Source: Scatomonas sp963661545
GTDB taxonomy: Bacteria > Bacillota > Clostridia > Lachnospirales > Lachnospiraceae
Reading direction: 5' to 3'
Length of the DNA stretch: 15,501 nucleotides
Assembly: GCA_963661545.1 (NCBI GenBank)
Contig: CAVLCU010000056.1
Location: 1-15,501 of the forward strand
Part shown: positions 7,048 through 15,424 of the stretch, in pieces
Layout of the letters: each line of letters opens with the position of its first letter
How positions within the stretch are numbered: position 1 is the stretch's first letter
The notes under the pieces: generated by a model
What the model was told of the DNA's origin: nothing
Databases searched by the model: none
The model's input: the letters and a program-made list of their open reading frames with translations, nothing else
Position numbers and translations under genes: made by a program

Positions 7048-7839
7048 ATGGGAACTTATGAGAGTTTTGCCAGGGTCTATGACCTCTTTATGGACAATGT
7101 GGATTATGCAGCCTGGGGAGCTTATCTTCATGAGCTGCTGAAGCAATACGGGGTAGAGGAGGGTCTGGTGCTGGAGTTGGGCTGCGGAACCGGAAGTATG
7201 ACGGAGCAGCTGGCTGCGGCAGGCTATGACATGATTGGACTGGATTCCTCCGAGGACATGCTGGAGATGGCCCAGGAGAAGAAGCTGGAATCCGGTCGAG
7301 ATATTCTCTATCTGAATCAGGATATGCGGGAATTCGAGCTCTACGGGACGGTGGGAGCCGTGGTTAGTGTCTGCGACAGCCTGAATTATATCCTGGAGGA
7401 GGAGGAGCTCCGGCAGGTCTTTCGCCTGGTCAACAATTATCTGGATCCCGGCGGGATCTTTCTCTTTGATCTGAATACGGCAGACAAGTATCGGAGGATT
7501 GGGGAGGCTACCATCGCCGAGAATCGAGAGGAAGGAAGCTTCATCTGGGAAAATGTTTACGATGAGGAAGAGAAGCTGAATGAGTACCAGCTGACCATAT
7601 TTCTCCAGGAAGAGGGGCAAGAGGATTCGCTTTACCGAAAATACCAGGAAATACACCTGCAAAGAGCCTATGGGCCCCAGCAGATTCACAGGCTATTGGA
7701 GGAGGCAGGACTGGAATTCCTGGCCGCCTTTGAAGCCTTCACCGGAAGAGAACCGGATGAGAAGAGCGACCGGATCTATTATGTGGCCAGAGAATGTAAA
7801 AAAGCTGCAGGGGAGACCGGCAAGAAGGGATTCGAATAA
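7048..7839 (+). CDS. Class I SAM-dependent methyltransferase, substrate unknown
   Basis: The 263-aa cytosolic protein has a Rossmann methyltransferase fold. Motif I is VLELGCGTGS (41-50), with an acidic residue Asp66 (GLDSSEDML) for the SAM ribose, then DMREFELYG, VVSVCDSLNYILEEEEL and a LDPGGIFLFDLNT motif, an order typical of small-molecule or YqeM/CmoA-like methyltransferases. I chose the ATG at 7048 because the family-type start (MGTYESFARVYDLFMD) begins there. The open frame extends back to 6898, but that extension is Ala/Arg-rich and runs through the leader hairpins. The ribosome site is poor: AGGCAGG only 3 bases away, or GGAAGGGAGAG 14 bases away. It is first in an operon with hslO and nadE. 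The acceptor molecule is not identifiable. Confidence 0.85.
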   Translation: MGTYESFARVYDLFMDNVDYAAWGAYLHELLKQYGVEEGLVLELGCGTGSMTEQLAAAGYDMIGLDSSEDMLEMAQEKKLESGRDILYLNQDMREFELYGTVGAVVSVCDSLNYILEEEELRQVFRLVNNYLDPGGIFLFDLNTADKYRRIGEATIAENREEGSFIWENVYDEEEKLNEYQLTIFLQEEGQEDSLYRKYQEIHLQRAYGPQQIHRLLEEAGLEFLAAFEAFTGREPDEKSDRIYYVARECKKAAGETGKKGFE

Positions 7840-7896
7840 GGGGAAAGGCTGGCGACGCAGCCGCCCGGGGAAAGAATAGTCAGGGAGGAAGTCAGG

Positions 7897-8772
7897 ATGG
7901 ATTATATTGTGAGGGCAACTGCGGCAGAAGGTCAGATTCGAGCCTTTGGGGCGGTAACCCGCGAATTGACGGAAAAGGCAAGAAGCATACATCACACCAG
8001 CCCGGTGGCCACGGCTGCCCTGGGGCGTTTGCTGACGGCAGGCGCTATGATGGGGGTTATGATGAAAGAGGACAGGGATATCCTGACCCTGCAGATGAAG
8101 GGAGATGGGCCCCTGGGGGGCATCACGGTGACGGCGGATTCCAAGGGAAGGGTCAAGGGCTTCGTGAACCAGCCGGAGGTCCTGATTCCTGCCAACAGCC
8201 AGGGCAAGCTGGATGTGGGGGGCGCTCTGGGGCGGGGCTACCTGACCGTCATCAAGGATCTGGGACTCAAGGAGCCCTATTCCGGCCAGGTGGAGCTGCA
8301 GACAGGGGAGATCGGGGAGGACCTGACCTATTATTTTGCTGTCAGCGAGCAGGTACCCTCGGCAGTGGGTCTGGGGGTCTTGATGGAGAAAACCAATCGG
8401 GTCAGGCAGGCCGGAGGCTTTATCCTCCAGTTACTGCCGGGCACCTCGGAGGAGACCATCGCCCGGCTGGAGGAGAGGCTGACCCAGGTTCAGTCGGTCA
8501 CCCAGCTTCTGGATCAGGGCTTGACCCCGGAGGAAATCCTGGGTCAGCTGCTGGAGGGTATGGGACTGGATATTCTGGATAGGGTTCCCGCGGAATTCTA
8601 TTGCAATTGCAGCCGGGATCGGATGGCCAGGGCCCTGATCAGCATAGGAGCCCGGGAGCTTCAGGAGATGATCCGGGAGGGGGAGCCTGCCGAGCTCAAG
8701 TGTCATTTCTGTGGGGGGACCTATCGCTTTTCCCTGGAGGAATTGCAGGAAATGCTGGCGGTGGCAAGATAA
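7897..8772 (+). CDS. hslO: Hsp33, redox-regulated holdase chaperone
   Basis: Hsp33 holds unfolding proteins during oxidative (bleach or peroxide) stress. Its C-terminal zinc site releases zinc and forms disulphides, which turns the cytosolic chaperone on. The 291-aa length is normal. The N-terminal domain shows family motifs MDYIVRATA, IHHTSPVATAALGR and MKGDGPLGGITV. The zinc switch is complete: Cys236-x-Cys238 and Cys269-xx-Cys272. AGGGAGG lies 8 bases before the ATG. It follows the methyltransferase by 57 bases and precedes nadE by 22, so it is probably co-transcribed from the 6761-6789 promoter. For an anaerobe, an intact redox switch suggests exposure to oxygen or host oxidants. Confidence 0.96.
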   Translation: MDYIVRATAAEGQIRAFGAVTRELTEKARSIHHTSPVATAALGRLLTAGAMMGVMMKEDRDILTLQMKGDGPLGGITVTADSKGRVKGFVNQPEVLIPANSQGKLDVGGALGRGYLTVIKDLGLKEPYSGQVELQTGEIGEDLTYYFAVSEQVPSAVGLGVLMEKTNRVRQAGGFILQLLPGTSEETIARLEERLTQVQSVTQLLDQGLTPEEILGQLLEGMGLDILDRVPAEFYCNCSRDRMARALISIGARELQEMIREGEPAELKCHFCGGTYRFSLEELQEMLAVAR

Positions 8773-8794
8773 AGAGGAGAAGGGACAGGAAGAG

Positions 8795-10741
8795 ATGAAA
8801 GAGGGATTTATTAAAGTGGCGGCAGCTACGCCTAAGATTCAGGTGGCGGACTGCCAGGCCAACGTGAGAGCCATCACGAAGGAGATCAAGGCCATGGAGG
8901 AGGAGGGAGCGAAAATCATGGTATTGCCGGAATTGTGCATCACCGGCTATACCTGCAGCGACCTTTTCTGGCAGCAGAAGCTCTTGCAGGACGCCCGGGA
9001 GGGCCTGCGGCAGCTGGAGGAGGTCTCCCGGGATATGGATGCCTTGATTTTTCTGGGTTTGCCCCTGGAAAAGGGAGGCAAGCTCTATAATGTGGCAGCA
9101 GCCCTTCACAGGGGTCATCTGCTGGGTCTGACCCCCAAGAAATATCTGCCCAATTATAATGAATTTTACGAAGCCCGTCATTTCACCCCCGGAGAGGAGA
9201 AGGTGGACTGGGTGGATTGGGAGGGAGAAGAGGTGCCCTTTGGCATGAATCTGCTCTATGTCTGCCCGGACATGCCCCATTTGACGGTGGCAGCGGAGAT
9301 CTGCGAGGATCTGTGGGCTCCGGCTCCCCCCAGCGTTCGGCATGCCTTGGCAGGAGCCAGCCTGATCGTGAATCTGTCCGCCAGTGATGAGATGACAGGA
9401 AAGGATCTCTATCGGAGAAGTCTGGTCAGTGCCCAGTCGGCCCGACTGATCTGCGGCTATATCTATGCCAGTGCCGGGGAGGGGGAATCCTCCACGGATC
9501 TGGTCTTCGGAGGCCACAATCTGATTGGGGAAAATGGGACGATCTTGCGGGAATCCCGCCGATTTGTGAATGAGCGCATCTACGGTGAGGTGGACCTGGA
9601 TCGGCTGGCGGGAGAGCGGAGGCGGATGACCACCTATCCGTCTGCCCGTCAGGAGGATTATGTGAAGGTTCCCTTCCGCCTGACCCTGGAGCAAACCCAT
9701 TTGACCCGGTATTTTGATCCCCGCCCCTTTGTCCCCTCCGACAAGCTTCACCGGGAAAAAAGATGTGACGAGATTCTGAATATACAGGCCATGGGGCTGA
9801 AGAAGCGCCTGGAACATACCCATTGTCAAAATGCGGTGATAGGTATATCCGGCGGATTGGACTCTACCTTGGCTCTCCTGGTGACGACTCGAGCCTTTGA
9901 TGCCTTGCAGATTCCCAGGGACAAGATCACTGCTGTGACCATGCCCTGCTTTGGCACTACGGACAGAACCTATTCCAATGCCTGCCGCCTGACCCGCTGT
10001 CTGGGAGCAGAGCTGAAGGAGGTGGATATTCGGGAGGCGGTGGAGCTGCATTTTCGGGATATCGGCCATGACGGAGCTGTCCATGATGTGACCTATGAGA
10101 ATTCTCAGGCGCGGGAGAGAACCCAGATTCTGATGGATCTGGCCAATCAGACCGGTGGTCTGGTGATAGGAACCGGGGATCTGTCAGAGCTGGCTCTGGG
10201 CTGGGCTACCTACAATGGGGATCACATGTCCATGTATGCGGTCAATTGCTCGGTGCCTAAGACCCTGGTGCGGCATTTGGTGCGCTATTATGCGGACACC
10301 TGCCAGGATTTGGAGCTGACGGAGGTTTTGCTGGATGTGCTGGATACCCCGGTCAGTCCGGAGCTGCTGCCCCCGGAGGAGGGGGTCATCGCTCAGAAGA
10401 CCGAGGAACTGGTGGGACCCTATGAACTGCATGATTTCTTCCTCTATTACATGCTGCGCTTTGGCTATGAGCCTGCTAAGATCTACCGACTTGCCAGGCT
10501 GGCTTTTCAGGGGGAATACGAGGATGGGGTGATTTTGAAGTGGCTGAAGAGCTTCTATCGAAGATTTTTTGCCCAGCAGTTCAAGCGTTCCTGCCTGCCG
10601 GACGGTCCCAAGGTGGGATCCGTGGCTGTCTCTCCCAGGGGAGATCTGCGGATGCCCAGCGACGGCTGCGCCCGCAGCTGGCTGGAACAGGTGGAAGGGC
10701 TGGAACAGAGGGGCTTGGAGGGGTCAATGGGAATGCTTTAA
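8795..10741 (+). CDS. nadE: Glutamine-dependent NAD+ synthetase
   Basis: The enzyme makes NAD+ from nicotinate adenine dinucleotide, ATP and glutamine, the last step of NAD synthesis. At 648 aa it has the two-domain glutamine form. The N-terminal nitrilase-fold glutaminase carries Glu46 (LPELCITGY), Lys115 (PKKYLPNYNEFYE) and Cys170 (AAEICEDLWAP). The C-terminal synthetase has the PP-loop SGGLDS at 352-357, plus GTGDLSELALGW and YNGDHMSMYAVN motifs. I chose the ATG at 8795 because the family start (GFIKVAAATPKIQVADC) follows it and GAGGAGAAGGG ends 10 bases upstream; the frame is open 28 codons further into hslO, but that extension is a shadow. Third gene of the operon. Its stop lies inside the 3' end of the opposite-strand transporter gene. 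Confidence 0.97.
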   Translation: MKEGFIKVAAATPKIQVADCQANVRAITKEIKAMEEEGAKIMVLPELCITGYTCSDLFWQQKLLQDAREGLRQLEEVSRDMDALIFLGLPLEKGGKLYNVAAALHRGHLLGLTPKKYLPNYNEFYEARHFTPGEEKVDWVDWEGEEVPFGMNLLYVCPDMPHLTVAAEICEDLWAPAPPSVRHALAGASLIVNLSASDEMTGKDLYRRSLVSAQSARLICGYIYASAGEGESSTDLVFGGHNLIGENGTILRESRRFVNERIYGEVDLDRLAGERRRMTTYPSARQEDYVKVPFRLTLEQTHLTRYFDPRPFVPSDKLHREKRCDEILNIQAMGLKKRLEHTHCQNAVIGISGGLDSTLALLVTTRAFDALQIPRDKITAVTMPCFGTTDRTYSNACRLTRCLGAELKEVDIREAVELHFRDIGHDGAVHDVTYENSQARERTQILMDLANQTGGLVIGTGDLSELALGWATYNGDHMSMYAVNCSVPKTLVRHLVRYYADTCQDLELTEVLLDVLDTPVSPELLPPEEGVIAQKTEELVGPYELHDFFLYYMLRFGYEPAKIYRLARLAFQGEYEDGVILKWLKSFYRRFFAQQFKRSCLPDGPKVGSVAVSPRGDLRMPSDGCARSWLEQVEGLEQRGLEGSMGML

Positions 10742-12454
10742 GCGTTCCCAGGCTTCCGGATCCCGATCCAGAAGGGCGGAGAGGAAGCGGGCGGCGCCAG
10801 GCCCCTGCTGCTGATAGGATTGTACCAGGGTCAGGCGGGCTTCCTTGGACAGGTGGTCAGCCATCCGCTCGAAGGCCAGAAGAATGTCGGTAAAGACACA
10901 GCCCTCTGATACAGCGCATAAGCCCTGCCGCAGTCGATTCAGATGCTCCTCCCGATAATGTGCGCAGTCCCGGACGATGGAGCGTTCCAGGGAAACAATC
11001 TGAAAGGCCAACTTGGAATCCTCCGTATTGAAGCAATCCTCAGCCAGGGCCAGAGCCTGGGACATCTGCCCATTCAGCTCCTCAAGGGCGCGCCGGGCAT
11101 CCTCCGAGAGGTTGCTGCCCCCTTCCCGGAGGCGCTTGTAGGAAAAGACAATCCGATAGAGATGGTCGCTGATATTTTCATAGTTGGAGATCACATGGAG
11201 GAGCTTGGACAACTCCTGACTCTCCGGAATGGTCAGACTCTTGGTGGCCAGCCGGGCCAGATAGGATTCGATCTCATCCTGGTACCAGTCTACCTTCTCC
11301 TCTGCCTTGCGAATGGCTGTGGCGGCCTTGTCATCCCAGTGGTCCAGCAGGTCTGTGGTCAGGGCAAAGGCCTGGTTGCAGGTCTGAATACCTTCCAGGG
11401 TTCGCTGGCGGCATTGAGCCAGAGCCAGACTGGGGGTGGACAGGAGGCGGATATCCAGCAGGGCCTCCTCCTGCTCCTGACTCTCCCGAAGGGTAAGCCG
11501 GGCCAACTTCTCCAGCAGTTTGGAGCAGGGAAGAAGCAGGATGGCACAGGCCAGCTTATAGCCGGAATGGGTGATGGCGATGGTTACCGGTGTCGCTTCC
11601 TGGGCAAGGAAGGGAAGAAGGCCGGCCGACCGCAGGATCATGTAGAGGGGCATGGCAATCAGGGCCCCGATGACGTTGATGTAGACATCTACGAGGGCTG
11701 TTCGCTTGGCATTCTTGGAGGTTCCCATGGCAGAGATCAGGACCGGCACCACCTGTCCGATATTGATACCCAGGATCAGGGGAATGACACTTTCAAAGGT
11801 GATGCCTCCGGCCAGCGCCAAAGCCTGAACCACGCCCACCGAGGCAGAGGAGCTTTGCATGATGCCGGCCATGAGAATACCGACAACCAGACCCAGGAAG
11901 GGATTGGTCAGGAGCTCAAAGAGGTGCATGAACTCTGGCATCTCACTGAGACCGGACATGGAGCTGGACATGGCCAGCATACCATACATGAGGATGGCAA
12001 AGCCCAGAAGAATAGCCCCTACGTCCTTCTTGCGCTCCTTGGACTGAAAGCGGTATAAAAGAATGCCGATAAAGGCCAGGATGCAGGTAAAGGAGGCCGG
12101 CTTCAGCAGACGCAGCAGAAAGCTGGCGCCGTCAATGCTGGTAAGGCTGATAAGCCAGGCCGTGACGGTGGTCCCCAGGTTGGAACCGATCATCAAAGGA
12201 ATGGCCTGGCTGAGGGTCATCATGCAGGAATTCACGAAGCTGACAGCCATGACATTGGTAGCTGTGGAGGATTGGATGACCATGGTCACCAGCAGACCTA
12301 CCATAAAGCCCCGAAGGGGATTGGCTGTCATCCGGGTCAGAAAATTCTTCATCTGATTCCCGGCACATTTCTTCAAACCCTCTCCCATGTAGGTCATTCC
12401 GAACAAAAAGAGGGCGATGCCCCCCAGACAAGATAATACATTAAAAAAATCCAT
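10724..12454 (-). CDS. Na+/phosphate cotransporter family protein with PhoU-like C-terminal domain
   Basis: The 576-aa membrane protein belongs to the NptA/YjbB family, moving phosphate with sodium, in the bacterial members often as export. It contains two related Na_Pi_cotrans halves: QSSTAT (61-66) with GSNLGTT (90-96), and QSSSAS (200-205) with GINIGQV (229-235). These are the inverted-repeat QSS signature of the family. About residues 345-565 are helical and charged, like PhoU, which in this family probably senses or gates phosphate transport. I chose the ATG at 12454: GGGAGG precedes it and MDFFNVLSCLGGIALFLFGM is the typical start; a frame extension of 14 codons has no support. It is transcribed away from the DUF3786 gene. 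Its last codons overlap nadE by 18 bases, tail-to-tail, with no terminator between. Confidence 0.92.
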   Translation of the reverse strand: MDFFNVLSCLGGIALFLFGMTYMGEGLKKCAGNQMKNFLTRMTANPLRGFMVGLLVTMVIQSSTATNVMAVSFVNSCMMTLSQAIPLMIGSNLGTTVTAWLISLTSIDGASFLLRLLKPASFTCILAFIGILLYRFQSKERKKDVGAILLGFAILMYGMLAMSSSMSGLSEMPEFMHLFELLTNPFLGLVVGILMAGIMQSSSASVGVVQALALAGGITFESVIPLILGINIGQVVPVLISAMGTSKNAKRTALVDVYINVIGALIAMPLYMILRSAGLLPFLAQEATPVTIAITHSGYKLACAILLLPCSKLLEKLARLTLRESQEQEEALLDIRLLSTPSLALAQCRQRTLEGIQTCNQAFALTTDLLDHWDDKAATAIRKAEEKVDWYQDEIESYLARLATKSLTIPESQELSKLLHVISNYENISDHLYRIVFSYKRLREGGSNLSEDARRALEELNGQMSQALALAEDCFNTEDSKLAFQIVSLERSIVRDCAHYREEHLNRLRQGLCAVSEGCVFTDILLAFERMADHLSKEARLTLVQSYQQQGPGAARFLSALLDRDPEAWERLKHSH

Positions 12455-12494
12455 GCGGACCTCCCAATAGGCGTTAATTAACATGAATTTTACC

Positions 12495-12523
12495 ATTATT
12501 TTACAAAAGTGTCCATATGTAAA
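12495..12523 (-). promoter_or_regulatory. Candidate promoter of the Na/Pi cotransporter gene
   Basis: On the minus strand TTTACA (12518-12523) and AATAAT (12495-12500) are 17 bases apart, in an AT-rich stretch about 45 bases before the start codon. The same 100-base interval must also carry the promoter of the plus-strand DUF3786 gene, for which I see no clear boxes. Confidence 0.45.
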
Positions 12524-12555
12524 AAAAGAGTAACCGTAGGGGAAAGGAGTTTGTT

Positions 12556-13290
12556 ATGAGTGTCAATTATCATGCGGCTCAGAGCCGGGGCCTTTTGCTG
12601 GATCACAGCGATGCGGGAGCAGAACAGTGGTATCAGAAGTTTCGCGGATATGATCCCTCCAGGATAGCCGCCTTGTTGGGCCTGTCCTTTGATGATAAAT
12701 ATCTCTATGTGGATTATTATCAGAGACGGTATCGGCTGAGCCTGGCTTTCGGAACTTTGGAGAAAGAGGAGCAGGAGAAATGCCAGGAGGAAGGGAAGAA
12801 AGAGACAGAAGAAGAGAAAGAGACGAAAGAAGGGTGGAGCCGGAAGATCTACTTCAATGAAGCCATGGCCATCTATCATCTCCTGCTCTATGTCAGGGAG
12901 GATGCCAGGGTCAGCGGAACCTGGGTGGCCAGTGATTCGGTGGACGGGGTGGTTTCCAGGGGAAGAATGCCGGATCCCTTGCTGGCCCCTTTTGCGGCAG
13001 AATATTCCGGCAGGATGGAAGACTTAAAAGAGGCCTGCCTGCGCTGCGGCGGCAGGCCTTTGGACAAGGGAGATGTGGGCTTTGAGTTCGAGGCCTTTCC
13101 CAGTGTCCACCTGCAGCTGGTCTTCTATGATGCCGATGAAGATTTCCCGGCTCAGGCCAGCATCCTGGTGGATGAGCATATCACCGATTATCTGCACTAT
13201 GAGACCATAGGCTGCCTGATCTGCGACCTGCTGGATCGGATTCGGACAAAGGAACAGGGTCAGTGTATCCATCGGCAGGGATGCCCTTGA
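12556..13290 (+). CDS. DUF3786-like protein, stand-alone copy
   Basis: The 244-aa protein has no signal peptide or membrane segment, so it is probably cytosolic. Its function is unknown. The pattern is DUF3786-like: a first part (about 22-66: AEQWYQKF, LGLSFDDKYLYVDYYQRRYRL), then GRPLDKGDVGFEFEAFP (166-182), YDADEDFP (191-198) and LHYET (213-217). It aligns by eye with the C-terminal domain of the neighbouring CoaX fusion on the other strand. Residues 69-92 are almost pure Glu/Lys/Gln, a low-complexity insert absent from the fused copy. AAAGGAG sits 6 bases before the ATG. The gene is divergent from the Na/Pi gene and overlaps the 3' end of the CoaX fusion by 110 bases. The C-terminal tail after LLDRI is Cys- and Gln-containing and unlikely to be conserved. 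The gene call is fairly sure; the family name is from memory of its motifs. Confidence 0.75.
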   Translation: MSVNYHAAQSRGLLLDHSDAGAEQWYQKFRGYDPSRIAALLGLSFDDKYLYVDYYQRRYRLSLAFGTLEKEEQEKCQEEGKKETEEEKETKEGWSRKIYFNEAMAIYHLLLYVREDARVSGTWVASDSVDGVVSRGRMPDPLLAPFAAEYSGRMEDLKEACLRCGGRPLDKGDVGFEFEAFPSVHLQLVFYDADEDFPAQASILVDEHITDYLHYETIGCLICDLLDRIRTKEQGQCIHRQGCP

Positions 13291-14674
13291 GCAGCTGGTC
13301 CAGGATATGCATCATGATATACCAGAGGGTTTCATAGTGCAGATAGCGGAGGGTCTGCTGATCCCACAGGAAGCGCAGGCTGGCAGGCTCCTCCTCATCT
13401 GCGTCCCAGAACTGGAACCAGACCGGAAAGAAGTCGAAAACGGGCAGCAGGAAGCTCACATCCCCCGTCCGCATGGGGCTTCCTCCCAGGGACCTACAGG
13501 CTTGCGCCAGCTCCCGGGTCTTGCCGGTAAAGGCTGCCCTGTAGGGATCCAGCAGGGAGCTATTGCTGTGACCGGTTCCGATGAAGCCTCCCAGGCGACT
13601 GAGGGATTCCCAGCTTCCGCTGAGGACGGGACGTCCCTGCCCCTTGCAAAGCATATCAAAGATGGATAAGACCTCGTGAAATCCGGCCTTCCTGCCGCTG
13701 CCGGGGAGATGTATCTCCCCTGTGGCACGGCGAATGGCATATTCCTGGCAGACAAAGGTAACATAGATGAATTCTTCGTCGCTGCGCAGACCGAAATCCC
13801 CCAGGATGGCAGCCTGGTCAAAGGTCAGAAAAAGCTGCTGAGCCTGACGGGCTTGCCTGTCATAATTGGATGGAGCTGGGCAGACGCTTCCGGGTTGGCG
13901 CCGGAGCCTTACGGAATTCTTGCGGTATATGGCCAGAAGACCCTTTAACAGGAGATCCTCCTCCCGTAGGATCTCCCTTTTGCAATAGGGAATGATGCGG
14001 CCGGACCAGCCGCCGGTAGCCACTCTGGTGGTTTTTTGCCCTAATTCGGCCTCTATCCGGTCTATGATGCCGTCCAGGGCAGCGGCGTTGCCGTAGAGAA
14101 TCCCGCTTTTCATGGAATCTATGGTATTTCTTCCGATGACCTGTCTGGGGGCATCGACGCTGATGTCACTCAGCAGGGAGGTCCTGGCCGTCAGGGCATC
14201 CAGAGATACCCGGATACCAGGCAGGATCAGCCCTCCGATGAATTGCCCCTGGGCATTGATGACAGAAATAGTTGTGGCGGTTCCCAGGTCAATGAGGATG
14301 AGGGGAGGGGGGTAGGAAGCCAGAGCTCCCACCGCATCCGCCACCCGATCCCGCCCCACCTGACCGGGCTGGTCCGTCAGGATAGGCAGGCCGGTTTTGA
14401 GTCCGGGCTCCAGGATCAGGGGCTCTTTTTTTATTACCATTTTTACCGCCTGTCTGCTGCTGTCGGTGATTTGGGGCACCACGGAGGAGATGATGGAACC
14501 CTCTATCTCCTCCGGCTGCACCTGATGGAGAGCCAGCACCGTTTTCAGATCCAGGGCATACTCCGCCTCCGTTTTGTCCCGATTGGTGGACAGGCGGTCT
14601 ATAAAATAAGTCCTTTGCTCATCCAGGCAGCCTATCACAATATTGGTATTTCCTATGTCAATCGCTAAAATCAT
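13181..14674 (-). CDS. coaX: Type III pantothenate kinase (CoaX) fused to a C-terminal DUF3786-like domain
   Basis: CoaX phosphorylates pantothenate with ATP, the first step to coenzyme A. Normal CoaX is about 255 aa; this frame is 497 aa without interruption. Residues 1-252 are a complete kinase: IDIGNTN (5-11), GRDRVADAVGA (107-117), IDLGTATT (128-135), GGLILPGI (147-154) and ATGGWS (219-224). After a linker (about 253-267), residues 268-464 form a DUF3786-like domain with GDVSF (404-408), DADEEEP (424-430) and LHYET (445-449), homologous to the stand-alone gene at 12556. The last 33 residues lie antisense to that gene and are probably non-conserved read-through. AGGGGAG precedes the ATG, 25 bases after the S component stop, so the two form an operon. 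CoaX may still use pantothenate, or may have been adapted; the kinase motifs look intact. Confidence 0.87.
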   Translation of the reverse strand: MILAIDIGNTNIVIGCLDEQRTYFIDRLSTNRDKTEAEYALDLKTVLALHQVQPEEIEGSIISSVVPQITDSSRQAVKMVIKKEPLILEPGLKTGLPILTDQPGQVGRDRVADAVGALASYPPPLILIDLGTATTISVINAQGQFIGGLILPGIRVSLDALTARTSLLSDISVDAPRQVIGRNTIDSMKSGILYGNAAALDGIIDRIEAELGQKTTRVATGGWSGRIIPYCKREILREEDLLLKGLLAIYRKNSVRLRRQPGSVCPAPSNYDRQARQAQQLFLTFDQAAILGDFGLRSDEEFIYVTFVCQEYAIRRATGEIHLPGSGRKAGFHEVLSIFDMLCKGQGRPVLSGSWESLSRLGGFIGTGHSNSSLLDPYRAAFTGKTRELAQACRSLGGSPMRTGDVSFLLPVFDFFPVWFQFWDADEEEPASLRFLWDQQTLRYLHYETLWYIMMHILDQLLKGIPADGYTDPVPLSESDPAGRRSGSLWSHSADNR

Positions 14675-14699
14675 CTGTTTCTCTCCCCTTTGAGGGTCT

Positions 14700-15350
14700 T
14701 TAACAGCACTGCGCCTTTCCGGAGGAGGGAATCAGATGAGCCTTGGATAGGGCCAGCCCCACGGCACCGGTGATGATCGTAGAGGAAATCATCTCACAGA
14801 TAGCATTGACCCCTACCATCATGCAGCAGCCGATGATGATATTCCTTCCCCCCATCAATCCCTGCACATATTCGGTATGGCCAAAGAGACCCACCAGGGC
14901 AGTCATGAAGAAGAGGGTATTCAAAAAAGCAGAGAAGAAACCGGTTACCGCACAGGCCAGGTAAGAATTGGTTCTCTTGCGCATAAAGCGGTAGATATAT
15001 CCCAGGCAAATGCCATCCAGCAGACGAGGCAGAAAACGCTGCAGGAAGGCCAGGGCCGGATGAATGCCAAATAAGACCACGCCCATGGCGCTACTTCCCC
15101 CGATGCCGATGCATTGTCCGAAGCTGGTCAGGCCAAAGACAGCGCCTGCCACTGCACCTCCCACCGGTCCCAGAACCACTGCGCTGATGGCCAGGGGAAT
15201 GACATTGAAGGAAATGGCCAGGGGGCCGATGTTCAGATAGCCCAGGGGGGTGTAGGCCATCAGCAGCAGAACTGCTACCATAAGCCCCAGCAAGGCCATC
15301 TGGCTGGTCGACAGGTTTCTCTTGGTGCCGCATGTTGCATTTTGTTTCAT
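14700..15350 (-). CDS. ECF transporter S component (substrate-binding membrane subunit), PanT-like
   Basis: The 216-aa integral membrane protein would bind a vitamin-like substrate and join the shared EcfA-EcfA'-EcfT energising module, which is not in this window. Hydrophobic segments lie at about 16-34, 44-66, 68-82, 92-119, 129-155 and 170-200. The stretch TPLGYLNIGPLAISFNVIPL, then VVLGPVGGAVAGAVFGLTSF and SAFLNTLFFMT, fits the PF12822-type S components that include predicted pantothenate (PanT) importers. I chose the ATG at 15350 because AAGGAGG lies 5 bases before it; the upstream in-frame ATG at 15380 has no ribosome site. Operon with coaX favours pantothenate as substrate. The B12 box in the leader instead points to a corrinoid or corrinoid-precursor substrate (CblT/CbrT type). 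The substrate therefore stays open. Confidence 0.85.
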   Translation of the reverse strand: MKQNATCGTKRNLSTSQMALLGLMVAVLLLMAYTPLGYLNIGPLAISFNVIPLAISAVVLGPVGGAVAGAVFGLTSFGQCIGIGGSSAMGVVLFGIHPALAFLQRFLPRLLDGICLGYIYRFMRKRTNSYLACAVTGFFSAFLNTLFFMTALVGLFGHTEYVQGLMGGRNIIIGCCMMVGVNAICEMISSTIITGAVGLALSKAHLIPSSGKAQCC

Positions 15351-15424
15351 CTTGTCCTCCTTGTTGCTGTTCCGTCCCAAAGCTCCTGAACTTTCCCGGA
15401 TACAGCACGGTGTGATGGGTGAAT

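Noticed and set aside
8696..10084. 462-codon open frame on the minus strand
   Set aside because: It is antisense to nadE, whose frame shows complete glutaminase and PP-loop motifs. The antisense product is rich in His, Gln, Gly and Pro and has no family features.
10943..12058. 371-codon open frame on the plus strand
   Set aside because: Antisense to the Na/Pi cotransporter, with shadow-type composition (Gly, Gln, His). It has no ribosome site of note.
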